Source: Fimbriimonadaceae bacterium (GTDB lineage Bacteria > Armatimonadota > Fimbriimonadia > Fimbriimonadales > Fimbriimonadaceae). From it: a stretch of 64,000 nucleotides of DNA. Below the pieces are notes generated by a model that saw nothing but the letters and a program-made list of their open reading frames with translations, was not told the DNA's origin and searched no databases. The stretch lies in the NCBI GenBank assembly GCA_022843485.1, contig JALHNM010000006.1, positions 62,001 through 126,000 on the forward strand, written 5' to 3'. Positions 1 to 9,880 of the stretch are shown piece by piece (position 1 is the first letter of the stretch; each line of letters begins with the position of its first letter). Made by a program: the position numbers and the translations under genes.

Positions 1-2973
1 CGGGTTGGTGCCGACCACGAGGTCAACGGTCTGGTAGCCGGTGGTGAGGGCGTCGGTCCGCGTCGCGGTCGCGCTCCACTGGTTGAGCGAGTAGTCGAAC
101 AGGTCGAGGCTCTGGCCGAACAGGCCGTTGAGCGTCGCCCGGGACGTCGACCGGAACGTGAGCTCGCTGAGCGTGTTGCCCGGCGCAGTCGAGGTGACCT
201 CGACGTTCACCGGGTCGACCTGCTGGTTCGGAACCACGAACCGGCAGACCCGCAGAGCGTCCCCGTCCACGGTCGTCAGGCTGGCGAGGTTGCCCGCATC
301 GCGCCGCCCGAGCGCGACCTGGAAGCCGGTCGGCGGCACGAGCGTCTGCGGCGGCTGCATGCGGAGCCGCCACATCCCACGGCCCCAGGTCGAGGCCGTC
401 ACGTACCCGGTGCCCGGCATCGCGGTCATCCAGTAGACGGGGACCCGCGGTTTGCCCCGGCTCGCCGAGACCTCGCTCCAGCTGCCGCCCGCGTCCCTGG
501 TCATGTAGACACCGACGTCGGTGCCCACGTACCAGGTGGTCTCAGGCGAGGTCGTGTCGCGGACGATGCAGTTCGCGCCCACGGCAGGAAGGGCGTTCGC
601 ACCAGACCCGCTGACGGGCACCCACTGGGGCGTCGCGGCCGTGACGTCGAAGCACCGGTACGCCTTGGGCCCGCTCGTCCCGCTCATGACGACGACGACA
701 TCGTTCTTGTTGGAGGGGCTGAGCGAGGCGCCGGTGACGGCGCGGTTCGGAAGTCCGCCCTGCTGGCCCTGGCGGTCGATCCGGGTGAAGGTCGCGCCGA
801 AGTCGCTCGAGAGCTGGACCCGGCCGTCGCCTGTGCCGACGACGATGCGGTTGCTGTCCCCTCGGGCGGCGTCGTAAGTAAGCACGATGTTGCCGAGCGG
901 CTGGCCGCCCAGCCGGAGCGACCACTGCCCCGTCTGAACGTCGTAGCGGTTCAGGAAGTTCGTGTTCGCGTACATGTACCGCGACGTGTTCGGGTCGAAC
1001 CAGAGGTAGCCGATGAACGGCACGCTGTGGCCACTCCAGTTCGGGGTGACGCTGCGCTGGCTCCCGTAGGCGTTGTCCGTCCGCGAGATGTTCTGGCCCT
1101 GGTAACTGTTGAACTGGAGGTTCGGGTTCTCCGGGCTGATGAGACAACCGGCACCGTCGCCCGCACCGGGGTTCCGCCAGTTCTGGAGGTCGCCGAACGA
1201 GTGGGGAGTCGCGTTGTCCTGCGTCCCGCCCTTCAGGATGTCCGGGTTGGTGGGGTGGGCGGCCATCGTGTAGAACTGGGTGACGCCCAGGTTCTTGTTT
1301 AGGATGTCCCAACTCACGGTGTCGTTCGCACCGTTGTAGCGGCCGAGGTAGACGCCACCGTCCCCTGCCGAGATCCACGTGCTCGGATCGATCGGGCTCA
1401 CTCGGACGCCGTGCTGGTCATTGTGAACGATCGCCGCGCCGTTATAGGTGGCGGTGTAGTTCTCGCCGCCGGTGTTCCTCCAGCTCTGGCCGCCGTTCAC
1501 CGAGACCGCGATGTCGATCAGGCCGACGAGGACCATGTCTTGCGGCTGTCCGCCCACCGTCGCCACGCCCACGTCGATCGCGTAGTCGTACCAGGCTTGG
1601 CTCCAGTTGTAGCCGCCCGGGAAGTTGTTCGTCACGTCGGACCAGGTGCCGCCGCCGTTCGTCGTCTTGACGATTCGCTGCGACCCGCCCGCCAGGACGT
1701 AGAGCGTGTCCGGGAAGACCTTCGAGGCCGCGATGTCCGTCGTGCCGTTGTAGCCCGAGAGCCCTGTGATCGTGACGACCTGCCACGTGGCCCCCTTGTC
1801 GTCCGTGCGCAGGAGCGTCGGCGGGTTGCCGCGACCGATGGCGTAGACCGAGCGCACGCCGTTCTTCGGCACCGTCACGGCCAGACCCTGCCAGTTGTCG
1901 AACCAAGGCCAGGCCTCGGCCCAGGTCTCGCCGCCGTCCGTCGAGCGGAACACCTGGTTCCGGGAGCCGCCGAAGCCGCACACCGTGGCGAACACGACGT
2001 TCGAGTCGTCCGGGTGGACGAGAATGTCGCTGATGAGCCCTGGCCCGAAGGTGGAGAAGCCTTTGGCGGCCCACGTCTGGCCGCCGTCGGTGCTCTTCAT
2101 GATCCCGATGCCGCCGAAGGTCGAGTAGTGGAAGTCACCCGTGCCGGCGAAGACCACGTTCGGGTTGTTCGGGTCGACCTCGACGCACCCGACCTCAAGC
2201 GTCGGCCACCCGTCGCTGAGCGGGGTCCAGTTCACGCCGCGGTCGGTGGTCTTCCAAACCCCGCCGTCCCCGCCCGAGTAGAAGGTGTTCGGGTCGGTCG
2301 GGTGGAAGGCGATGCCGGTCATACGCCCGTTGTTCGGTCGCTGCCCGTAGTAGATCCGGTAGGGGATGTCGAGGTTAGTCGGCCCGACGAACTCCCATTG
2401 GGGCCCGCTCTGCACACTGACCTGGCCGTCCGTCTGGAGCCGCTCGGCGAAGACCTTCCGGTACTCGCTCAGGTCGATCGTGTCCTCGGGGTAGGCCCGG
2501 ATGCGAAGCCAGTGGAGGTAACCGCGAAGGGCCCCGACCCGGGGCTTGTCGACGATCGCGTCCGGCCCCGTCGCGGCCACGTAGTCCTCGTGGGCGGTCT
2601 CGAGTTCCTTGACCACCCGCTCGATGGTCGAGACGGAGCCGGCCTGGCGGAAGTCGTTCGGGAGGATCGGGAGCACGGCCGTAGCCTCGGCGACGCTCGA
2701 CCGACCCTTGAGGCGGTCCAGGGCCTTGGAGAACGTGACCGTGCCGTCGAGCCGGATTTCGAACCGACGGTCGCCGGAGAACCGCTCGACACGGCCGATG
2801 CCCTGGGCAAGGCGGGCGGCGGTCTCGACCCGGTCAAGGCCCGGCTTCAGGACGACCTCGACCCGTCGCTGGACGGTGGGATGGGGAGTCTGGGAGACCG
2901 CCGGTGCGGCGATCGCCGCAAAGGCAGCGAGGAGGAGCCACGGCCCCGAGAAGAAGGAGGGTGTTCGACGCAT
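1..2973 (-). CDS. Secreted sortilin/BNR-repeat beta-propeller protein, 3' end outside window
   Basis: Reading from ATG at 2973, 991 codons stay open to base 1, so the C-terminus is missing. A signal peptide (about residues 1-27) precedes an N-terminal part with a VVLKPG stretch resembling inhibitor-I9-type pro-regions. The main body (about 190-850) repeats the Asp-box pattern of VPS10/BNR propellers, for example KTTDRGVNWT, KSTDGGQTWA and RSTDGGETWA. The last roughly 115 residues (DAGNLASL, ALRVCRFVVPNQQ, LDLFDYS) match the C-terminus of the next gene, at 3129-5564. Likely exported and used in binding or surface carbohydrate work; no catalytic residues were identified. A terminator-like hairpin separates it from that gene, so the two are probably transcribed separately. 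Confidence 0.85.
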   Translation of the reverse strand, partial: MRRTPSFFSGPWLLLAAFAAIAAPAVSQTPHPTVQRRVEVVLKPGLDRVETAARLAQGIGRVERFSGDRRFEIRLDGTVTFSKALDRLKGRSSVAEATAVLPILPNDFRQAGSVSTIERVVKELETAHEDYVAATGPDAIVDKPRVGALRGYLHWLRIRAYPEDTIDLSEYRKVFAERLQTDGQVSVQSGPQWEFVGPTNLDIPYRIYYGQRPNNGRMTGIAFHPTDPNTFYSGGDGGVWKTTDRGVNWTPLSDGWPTLEVGCVEVDPNNPNVVFAGTGDFHYSTFGGIGIMKSTDGGQTWAAKGFSTFGPGLISDILVHPDDSNVVFATVCGFGGSRNQVFRSTDGGETWAEAWPWFDNWQGLAVTVPKNGVRSVYAIGRGNPPTLLRTDDKGATWQVVTITGLSGYNGTTDIAASKVFPDTLYVLAGGSQRIVKTTNGGGTWSDVTNNFPGGYNWSQAWYDYAIDVGVATVGGQPQDMVLVGLIDIAVSVNGGQSWRNTGGENYTATYNGAAIVHNDQHGVRVSPIDPSTWISAGDGGVYLGRYNGANDTVSWDILNKNLGVTQFYTMAAHPTNPDILKGGTQDNATPHSFGDLQNWRNPGAGDGAGCLISPENPNLQFNSYQGQNISRTDNAYGSQRSVTPNWSGHSVPFIGYLWFDPNTSRYMYANTNFLNRYDVQTGQWSLRLGGQPLGNIVLTYDAARGDSNRIVVGTGDGRVQLSSDFGATFTRIDRQGQQGGLPNRAVTGASLSPSNKNDVVVVMSGTSGPKAYRCFDVTAATPQWVPVSGSGANALPAVGANCIVRDTTSPETTWYVGTDVGVYMTRDAGGSWSEVSASRGKPRVPVYWMTAMPGTGYVTASTWGRGMWRLRMQPPQTLVPPTGFQVALGRRDAGNLASLTTVDGDALRVCRFVVPNQQVDPVNVEVTSTAPGNTLSELTFRSTSRATLNGLFGQSLDLFDYSLNQWSATATRTDALTTGYQTVDLVVGTNP

Positions 2974-3071
2974 GGGTTACCGACTTCGGGGAATCCCCGA
3001 CCGCCGACTAGTCTATTCCGTTTGCCACGGACTTAACCTCCGAGACCCGGGATTCTTGGGGCCCAAAGCGC

Positions 3072-3109
3072 AAAAAAGCCGCCCCCCGGTCGAGGCCAGG
3101 AGGCGGCTT
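3072..3109 (-). terminator. Rho-independent terminator after the 3129-5564 gene
   Basis: Read on the minus strand, AAGCCGCC (3102-3109) pairs with GGCGGCTT (3076-3083), followed by a run of six T (3072-3077). It lies about 20 bases past the stop codon of the minus-strand gene. Confidence 0.8.
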
Positions 3110-3128
3110 CGGCTCAATGCCGGTCAGT

Positions 3129-5564
3129 TTACGGGGTCACGTTCCAGACGAACTGGTCGTGCTCCGAGCACCAGGACGGGCTCGCGGCCGGGCCGGTCTG
3201 GCGGATGCGGTACCGGGCCACGAGGGCGTTGCCGGCCCCGATGTAGCGGCTGACGTTGCCGGTCGCGTTCAGCGACCGGGTCTGGTACGTGGTGTTGATG
3301 CTGTCCGTCCGGAAATCGACCGGGCTGAACCCGGCGATCGACCAGTCGAACAGGTCGAGGGTCTGGCTGAACAGACCGTTGACCGTCATGCGGCTCAGCG
3401 ACACGACCTCGAGGGCCGACGCCGTGCTGGACGGGGCCGTGCCGTTCACCTCGACGGTGACGGGAGCGACCTGCTGGTTCGGGATGATGAAGCGGCAGAC
3501 GCGAAGGGCGTTACCGTCCACGTTCGCCAGGCTCGCGGCGTTCCCGGCGTCGAGCCGGCCGAGCCGGACGGCGACGCTGTCGGGGTTCACCCGAGCCGCG
3601 CCGCCGGTCTGGATCGAGACGGCGCCGTTGGCCGTGGTCGCCTGCCGGTCCGGGTTGGTGATCGTCAGGTTGCGCGGGCCCGCCGCGGCGTTGCCGGCCA
3701 CGGTGACGTTGAGCACGATCTGCGTCGGGTTCGAGTGGCTGAACGTGATGCTGTTGACCGTGATGTCACCGTTGAAGATGGCCTCAAGGCGCTGCGGGTA
3801 GGTCGAGTCGGTGTCGTAGTACTCCTCGCCGTTGGGCTGGTTGCCGGTCACCGTGATGTTCGTAGTCTGGCCAGGCGAGAGGACGTTCGGCGAAACGCTC
3901 GCGACCGGGCACGGCCCGGGGGCAAGGAGCTCGACGGCGCGAGTCACCCAGCGGCCGGTGCTCCCGGCGTACATCTGGAGCGTCCACATCGTCTGGTCGT
4001 CGGTCGGGTCCACGTACGTGCCCGAGTAGTCTCCCCATCGCTGCGGGTTCGTACCGAAGTCGTTGTAGCCGACCGTGGCCGTCCGCTCGACGAGGTTGGA
4101 TCGAAGCGAGCCCAGCGGGTCGCCCGCGAGGCGGCCGCTCGTCGAGACCTGGGTGAAGGTCGTGGCGTTCGTGCTGCTATAGCCGAGCGCCATGTGGCCC
4201 TGGCCCGACATCGCCATGCTGCCCATCCAGAAGAAGAGCGGGCCGGTGAGGGCCGGGTCCACGGCCGTACCCGACTGACGGAGCGTGGGAGCGCTGTCGA
4301 GGTTCTCGAGTTCGTACCACCGCATCGAGTTGCGCGAGTCGCCGAGGCCGCTCTGGGCGCTGCCGTCGGCGAACGTCACGATGTTGTGCGCGGCGGTGAG
4401 GGTGCGCACGCCGGTCTTGCGGTTCCGCCAGATCTGGGCGTGGAAGATGCGGTCGCTCACCGGCGAGAGGCGCCGGGTGCTGCCCTGCGTCGGGACCGTG
4501 AGCGGGTTCGTCGTAGCGGGGACGTTGACGAAGATGTTCCCCGAGATCGACGGGACACCGCCGTTCCAGGAGATCTGCCGAAGGGTCAAGCGGCCGAAGA
4601 ACTGGAGGTCGACGCCGACGATGTAGCCGAACGGGGGGTTCGGGTCGTCGTTGTCGACGCCGCGGGGCGAGTCGACGCCCACACCGCTCGAACCGCCCGT
4701 GTTGAAGCGGAAGCCCGCGATCGAGCCGCCGCCGCCGCCGATGACCTGGGCCTTCGGGATGACGGTCACGTTCGTCCCGAGGAACGCCGAGAGCGCCGTG
4801 TTGAACGTGTTCTCGCCGATGTAGACGCCGTTGGCGTCGACGCCCAGCGACGGGTAGTCGGCGAAGGCGTTCGTGACCTGGACGAAGTAGAACGTGAAGT
4901 TCGACTGGGCCGTGATGGTCGAGGTGTTCGAAACGGCCAGGAGGAGACGGTTCGGGGCGTTGAACGTGAACGCCGCGATGAACCAGCGACCGGTGAGCCG
5001 GTCGTAAGTGGCTCGCGGGTCGCCGCCGCCGCCGCCGACCGAGCCGAAGAACGTCCCGGCGTTGATCGTCAGCTGGTTGGTCCCGTTCTTGTCGCGCCAG
5101 TTATAGCGGTCGTTCGTGACGGTGAGCACCTGCGTCGGACCGATCGAGCCGAACGTGTCCGGCGGGACCGAGCTCTGAAAACCGATCGTGTCGAACGCCC
5201 GACCGACCCGCTGGGGGGCCGCCGGGTTCAGGGTGAGCTTCTTGCCCTCCTGGCCCGGGACGTAGGGGTATTGGCCACCGGGGAGGGCGTCCGGGTTCGC
5301 CACCTTGCGGTGGCTCATCGCGTCGCCTTCGGCACCGAAGTTCCGGATGGTTCGGACCATCTCCTGGAGGAACGTGTAGGCCTTGTCTTGGCGAAGGAGC
5401 TCTTCCACGCTGACAGTGATGCCTCCCTCAACCTGGACGCGCTCGCCGAGGGTGAATCCGGGAGGGGCGGCCTGGGCAGAGGCCGTGAGCGGGCTCGCCA
5501 AAGCGACCCCGAGAGAAAGTAGCGCCAATCCGGCGCGGGACGAAGTGAAGGGTGATCTGCGCAT
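3129..5564 (-). CDS. Secreted beta-propeller surface protein with shared C-terminal domain
   Basis: The start is ATG at 5564 (MRRSPFTSS); an in-frame TTG lies two codons upstream. Signal peptide to about residue 31 (ASAQA). The central part (about 100-560) looks like a propeller with DRLTGRWFIAAF and WGDYSGTYVDPTDDQTMWT; the latter is echoed in the protein at 29548-30876. An Ig-like stretch follows (PNVLSPGQTTNITVTG, about 565-650). The final 150 residues form the domain also seen in the 1-2973 gene, with LRVCRFIIPNQQ, LDLFDWS and a closing DQFVWNVTP. Function unknown; export and surface display are inferred from the leader. It has its own terminator and faces nuoG divergently. Confidence 0.85.
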   Translation of the reverse strand: MRRSPFTSSRAGLALLSLGVALASPLTASAQAAPPGFTLGERVQVEGGITVSVEELLRQDKAYTFLQEMVRTIRNFGAEGDAMSHRKVANPDALPGGQYPYVPGQEGKKLTLNPAAPQRVGRAFDTIGFQSSVPPDTFGSIGPTQVLTVTNDRYNWRDKNGTNQLTINAGTFFGSVGGGGGDPRATYDRLTGRWFIAAFTFNAPNRLLLAVSNTSTITAQSNFTFYFVQVTNAFADYPSLGVDANGVYIGENTFNTALSAFLGTNVTVIPKAQVIGGGGGSIAGFRFNTGGSSGVGVDSPRGVDNDDPNPPFGYIVGVDLQFFGRLTLRQISWNGGVPSISGNIFVNVPATTNPLTVPTQGSTRRLSPVSDRIFHAQIWRNRKTGVRTLTAAHNIVTFADGSAQSGLGDSRNSMRWYELENLDSAPTLRQSGTAVDPALTGPLFFWMGSMAMSGQGHMALGYSSTNATTFTQVSTSGRLAGDPLGSLRSNLVERTATVGYNDFGTNPQRWGDYSGTYVDPTDDQTMWTLQMYAGSTGRWVTRAVELLAPGPCPVASVSPNVLSPGQTTNITVTGNQPNGEEYYDTDSTYPQRLEAIFNGDITVNSITFSHSNPTQIVLNVTVAGNAAAGPRNLTITNPDRQATTANGAVSIQTGGAARVNPDSVAVRLGRLDAGNAASLANVDGNALRVCRFIIPNQQVAPVTVEVNGTAPSSTASALEVVSLSRMTVNGLFSQTLDLFDWSIAGFSPVDFRTDSINTTYQTRSLNATGNVSRYIGAGNALVARYRIRQTGPAASPSWCSEHDQFVWNVTP

Positions 5565-5837
5565 GGTCAAAAGGCACCGTCCTCGGTGGCCGGCTTTACG
5601 TCAAAGTTCGGCCGCACCGACCGTGTACGTGAGACCCGAACGGTCCCGAATTGGGTTCGGAACCCGATTAATCTCACTGATAGGATATCTCCCAGTCCGT
5701 CAAGAGGGGGTTAAGATCAATGGATTCTTATCGGAAACCAGGTAGCGTGGCCCAGTGCGGCGTGGGCCGTCCTGGGTGGTCGCGGAGGCGCGCCGCCCGC
5801 CCGACGTAGACCGATTCGGCTAGACTTGAAGGTGCTC

Positions 5838-7919
5838 ATGGCGGCGGTCGCGAACGTTCCACTCGTCAAGGTCTCGATCAACGACGTCGAGATCGAGGTC
5901 CCGAAGGGCGAGCTCATCGTCGAGTCCGTCAAGCGGCTCGGCCTCGAGATCCCGATCTTCTGCTACCACCCGCGCATGAAGCCGGTCGGGATGTGCCGGA
6001 TGTGCCTGGTCGAGGTCGGCTTCAAGCAGCAAGACGGCTCGGTGCGCAAGATGCCTAAGCCCCAGGCCGGCTGTACGCTCCCCGCGAGCGAGGGCATGGT
6101 CGTCTACACCGACACCGAGCCGATCCACGCCGACCGCCGGGGCGTGCTCGAGTTCCTCCTGATCAACCACCCCCTCGACTGCCCCATCTGCGACCGCGGT
6201 GGCGAGTGCCCCCTCCAGAACAACACGATGGCCTACGGGCCCTCGACCTCCCGGTTCATCGAGCTCAAGCGCCACCTGCCCAAGGCCTTCCCCCTCAGCA
6301 CGTACGTCACGCTCGACCTGGAGCGGTGTATCCAGTGCGGCAGGTGCGTCCGGTTCACCGAGGAGATCAGCGGCGACCACGACCTGGCCTTCCGGTTCCG
6401 CGGGGCCGACATGCAGCCCTCGACCTTCCAGCTCACGGACTTCGAGAGCAAGTTCAGCGGGAACGTGATCGAGATCTGCCCCGTCGGGGCGCTCACGTCG
6501 GCCAAGTACCGGTTCCGGGCCCGCCCGTGGGACCTCGAGACGACCCCGAGCGTGTGCACGGTGTGCTCGAACGGCTGCAACGTCTGGTTCGACCACCGGG
6601 CCGGCAAGTTCGTCCGCATCAACGGCCGCGCCAACGAAGCCGTCAACGAAGAGTGGACGTGCGATAAGGGCAAGTTCGGCCACGAGCACTACAACGCCGC
6701 CGACCGTCCCACCCAGCCTCTCGTGCGCCAGGGCGACGGCTTCGCCCCGACGTCCTGGTCCGGCGCGTACGACCCGGTCCTCGCCGCCTTCGCCGAAGGG
6801 GGCGATCGGGTCGCCGCCCTCGTCGGGCCGAGGGTGTCGAACGAGGCGCTCTTCCTGCTCCGTCGGCTGTTCGAACGTGCGTTCAAGAGTGCTCGCGTGT
6901 CCTCGAACTGGCGGCGCACTCCAGGGTCGGGGAGCGTCCAGGGCACAATCGCGGACGTTGAGTCCGGGGGCCCCGTCCTCGTTTTCGGCACGTCGCTCGC
7001 CGACGACCTGCCGATCGTCCACCTTCGTCTGCGCAAGGGAGCGACGAACGCCGGGGCCCGGGTGGTCAACGCCTTCTCCCGGCCGACCGAGGTCGACCGG
7101 TTCGCCGCCGTGAGCCTCCACTACCGGCCCGGCTCCGAACTCGCCCTGGCCCGCGGCCTTCATGGGCTCCTGGCGGGCACCGGCGCGACGGCCGAGGCGG
7201 TGGAGGCCGAGACCGGCGTCCCTGCCGACCGGCTACGAGAGGCAGTCGAGGTGCTGAAGGAGGGCGGGACGGCACTCTCGAGCCAGGGCCTCTACGATCT
7301 CTCCGACGGGCCCCAGATCGTCGAGGCTCTCGCCGGGATCGCCCGCGCCACCGGGGGCCGGTCCGAGTGCTGGGCGACCGGCGCGAACGAGCAAGGGGCC
7401 ATCGAATTGGGCCTCGCCGGAGAGGGCGCGACGGCGACCCTCCAGGCGTGCGCCGAAGGGAGGGTCAAGGCGCTCTGGCTGGTGGCCGCCGACCCCTTCG
7501 CCCTGCACCCGGATCGGGCGCTCGTCGAGCGGGCCCTCGAGACGGTCGAGTTCCTCGTCGTGCAGAGCCCGGTGGGCAGCGAGGCCCTCGCCTACGCGAG
7601 CGTCGTGCTCCCGACCGCCTTACCCGCCGAGCAGGACGGGACGTACACGAACTGCGAGCGCCGGGTGCAACGCGTCCAACCCGCCGTCCCGCCGCCAGGC
7701 GACGGCAAGCCCGACTGGCGCGTCTTCAGCGAGTGCCTCCTCCGCGCCCTGCCCGAAACACCCCTCTTTAACCCACGCGAGGTCATGGAGGCGATCGCGG
7801 CCGAAGTGCCCGCGTTCGCCGGGTGCCGGTACGAGGCCCTCGGGCCCGAGGGAACGGTCCTCGGGGGCAACCTTCTGGATACGCCGGACGAGCCCGCAAT
7901 GGTCGGTGGACAGGCCTGA
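5838..7919 (+). CDS. nuoG: NADH-quinone oxidoreductase subunit G
   Basis: Iron-sulfur subunit of the complex I peripheral arm, carrying electrons from NADH toward quinone. The N-terminal 2Fe-2S domain has Cys42, 53, 56 and 79. A His-Cys3 4Fe-4S site follows at His111, Cys115, 118 and 124. The next cluster is CIQCGRC (164-170) with Cys214. The extra N7-type ligands CTVCSNGC (240-247) with Cys275 are present, a cluster known only in some bacteria. A molybdopterin-oxidoreductase-like fold without cofactor signatures fills the rest. ATG 5838 is preferred; an in-frame TTG lies four codons upstream (5826). First gene of the nuo run, 21 bases ahead of nuoH. Confidence 0.93.
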   Translation: MAAVANVPLVKVSINDVEIEVPKGELIVESVKRLGLEIPIFCYHPRMKPVGMCRMCLVEVGFKQQDGSVRKMPKPQAGCTLPASEGMVVYTDTEPIHADRRGVLEFLLINHPLDCPICDRGGECPLQNNTMAYGPSTSRFIELKRHLPKAFPLSTYVTLDLERCIQCGRCVRFTEEISGDHDLAFRFRGADMQPSTFQLTDFESKFSGNVIEICPVGALTSAKYRFRARPWDLETTPSVCTVCSNGCNVWFDHRAGKFVRINGRANEAVNEEWTCDKGKFGHEHYNAADRPTQPLVRQGDGFAPTSWSGAYDPVLAAFAEGGDRVAALVGPRVSNEALFLLRRLFERAFKSARVSSNWRRTPGSGSVQGTIADVESGGPVLVFGTSLADDLPIVHLRLRKGATNAGARVVNAFSRPTEVDRFAAVSLHYRPGSELALARGLHGLLAGTGATAEAVEAETGVPADRLREAVEVLKEGGTALSSQGLYDLSDGPQIVEALAGIARATGGRSECWATGANEQGAIELGLAGEGATATLQACAEGRVKALWLVAADPFALHPDRALVERALETVEFLVVQSPVGSEALAYASVVLPTALPAEQDGTYTNCERRVQRVQPAVPPPGDGKPDWRVFSECLLRALPETPLFNPREVMEAIAAEVPAFAGCRYEALGPEGTVLGGNLLDTPDEPAMVGGQA

Positions 7920-7940
7920 CGGCCGGGTAAAGTCGCGGCG

Positions 7941-9371
7941 GTGAACGTCCAGGCGATTGTAGAGGGCTGGGCTGCGGGCGGAGCCGGGCCCCTCGGGATC
8001 CCGGGCCCCCTGGTGCTCGCGGTCACGAAGGTCATGCTCGTCGTGGGCGCCGTCCTCACCCTCGTACCCGGACTCATCTGGTGGGAGCGCCGCCTCCTCA
8101 GCTGGATGCAGGACCGCATCGGGCCGAACCGCACGGGCACCATCACGTTCGGGACGAAGATCGCCTTCCGGTTCTTCGAGATCCCCCTCCCCAAGTTCCT
8201 CCACAACCGGAAGATCCGCACGTTCGGGCTCCTCCAGCCGATCGCGGACGGGGTCAAGCTCTTCTTCAAGGAAGACATCACCCCGGCGACCATCGACCGG
8301 AAGGTCTACTTCATCGCCCCCGCGCTCGCCCTCTTCCCCGCGTTCGCGCTGGGCGGCACGCTGCCCTGGGGCGCGAGCCACGTGCCCTTCAGCGAGATCG
8401 CTGGGGGGCTCTACCACATCCTGACCCCGATCGCGGACGTCGAGATCGGCATCCTCTACGTGCTCGCGATCTCGAGCCTCGGGGCGTACGGGGTGATCCT
8501 CGCCGGCTGGGCCAGCAACAACAAGTACTCGCTCATGGGCGGGCTCCGCGCCTCCGCGCAGGTCATTAGCTACGAGCTCGGGATGGGCGTCTCGCTCGCG
8601 TGCGTCGCGCTCGCCGTCGGGTCGCTCAAGATGACGGAGATGGTGCGGGCCCAGGAGCAACCGCTCTGGGGGGGCCTGCCCGCCGTCCAAAACTGGTTCC
8701 TGTTCACGCCGTTCGGCTTCGTGGCGGCGGTGATCTTCCTCATCTGTATCATCGCCGAGACGAACCGCGCCCCGTTCGACCTCCCCGAAGCCGAGAACGA
8801 ACTCATCGCCGGCTACCACACGGAGTACTCGAGCATGAAGTTCGCCGTGTTCTTCATGGGCGAGTACGCGGCGATGTTCGTGCTGTCCGGTGTGTTCGCG
8901 ACGGTCTTCCTTGGTGGCCCGAACCTGATGCCGGTCAACTGGGCCTACCTGGCCGACGCCTACCCGGCCGCGCGGGGGGCTTTCGAGGGGATGGCGTGGG
9001 TCAACTACTGGCTCGGACCGCTCGCCTTCCTGGCCAAGTGCGCGGCTGGCATCACGTTCTTCATCTGGCTCCGGGCGACGCTCCCCCGGCTCCGTTACGA
9101 CCAGCTCATGACCCTCGGCTGGAAGGTCCTGCTGCCGGCGGCGGTGGCCAACTTCATCGTCGTGGGCCTCTGGATCGTCGCGACGGAGGTCTACGGGCCG
9201 CTCGGCGGATGGGCGGCCATGCTCGGGGCGTTCGCGGTCCTCGGCGTGCTCTACATGAACTTCGCCGCCGCGACGAAGGCGTCCGTCCTCGCGACCGGGA
9301 GGCGCGGGGTCACGATGGTCGACCCCTCCCCCAGGCGCAGCGTCAAGATGGTGGACCCGAACAAGGCATGA
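7941..9371 (+). CDS. nuoH: NADH-quinone oxidoreductase subunit H
   Basis: Membrane subunit that forms much of the quinone chamber. Starts at GTG 7941. Diagnostic stretches are WWERRLLSWMQDRIGPNR, LLQPIADGVKLFFKED and AETNRAPFDLPEAENELIAGYH. At 476 residues it is far longer than the roughly 325 of Escherichia coli. The extra length comes from an insert after the RIGPNR motif (about 65-95, including FFEIPLPKFLHNRKIR), added membrane segments, and a polar tail with the near-repeat VTMVDP/VKMVDP. The stop overlaps the nuoJ start as ATGA. nuoI usually follows nuoH but is absent here. Confidence 0.93.
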   Translation: MNVQAIVEGWAAGGAGPLGIPGPLVLAVTKVMLVVGAVLTLVPGLIWWERRLLSWMQDRIGPNRTGTITFGTKIAFRFFEIPLPKFLHNRKIRTFGLLQPIADGVKLFFKEDITPATIDRKVYFIAPALALFPAFALGGTLPWGASHVPFSEIAGGLYHILTPIADVEIGILYVLAISSLGAYGVILAGWASNNKYSLMGGLRASAQVISYELGMGVSLACVALAVGSLKMTEMVRAQEQPLWGGLPAVQNWFLFTPFGFVAAVIFLICIIAETNRAPFDLPEAENELIAGYHTEYSSMKFAVFFMGEYAAMFVLSGVFATVFLGGPNLMPVNWAYLADAYPAARGAFEGMAWVNYWLGPLAFLAKCAAGITFFIWLRATLPRLRYDQLMTLGWKVLLPAAVANFIVVGLWIVATEVYGPLGGWAAMLGAFAVLGVLYMNFAAATKASVLATGRRGVTMVDPSPRRSVKMVDPNKA

Positions 9372-9874
9372 GCGGCAACCAGATCGTCTTCATCGTCCTC
9401 GCGGCCATCGCCTGTATCGGCGCGGCCGGGGTGGTCGTGTTCGGCGACAACCCGGTGCGATCCGCCCTCTTCCTGGTGCTGAACTTCTTCGTGCTCGGGT
9501 TCCTGTACTTCACGCTCGGCGCCCAGCTGCTCGGCATCAGCCAGATCCTCGTCTATGCCGGGGCGATCATGGTCCTCTTCCTGTTCGTGATCATGATGCT
9601 CCAGCAGCAGAGCGCCTTCCTGCGCTCCACCGAGTCGGACGGCCGCGGGCCGATCGCCTGGCTCCTCGGGGCCACCATGTTCATGACCGTCGGCGCCGCC
9701 GTCCTCGCCCCGCTCGGGGGCGTGACGGGCTCACCGATCCTCGATACGTTCGGCACCCCGCAATCCATCGGCAAGGTGCTCTTCACCGGCTATGCCTGGC
9801 CGTTCCTGATCTCGAGCGTCCTGCTCCTGGTCGGGATCGTCGGCTCGATCCTCCTCGCGAAAAGGAAGTTCTGA
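9368..9874 (+). CDS. nuoJ: NADH-quinone oxidoreductase subunit J
   Basis: A 168-residue protein with five predicted membrane helices, part of the membrane arm beside NuoK. The signature ISQILVYAGAIMVLFLFVIM includes the pi-bulge helix typical of NuoJ. It starts at an ATGA overlap with nuoH, showing translational coupling, and ends six bases before nuoK. The length is usual for the family. Confidence 0.93.
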   Translation: MSGNQIVFIVLAAIACIGAAGVVVFGDNPVRSALFLVLNFFVLGFLYFTLGAQLLGISQILVYAGAIMVLFLFVIMMLQQQSAFLRSTESDGRGPIAWLLGATMFMTVGAAVLAPLGGVTGSPILDTFGTPQSIGKVLFTGYAWPFLISSVLLLVGIVGSILLAKRKF

Positions 9875-9880
9875 CACGAG

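Noticed and set aside
1411-5522. Very long open frames on the plus strand opposite the first two genes
   Set aside because: They are Arg/Val/Asp-rich with no domain sense. The minus-strand frames show signal peptides, Asp boxes and mutual homology, so the plus-strand frames are GC-bias shadows.
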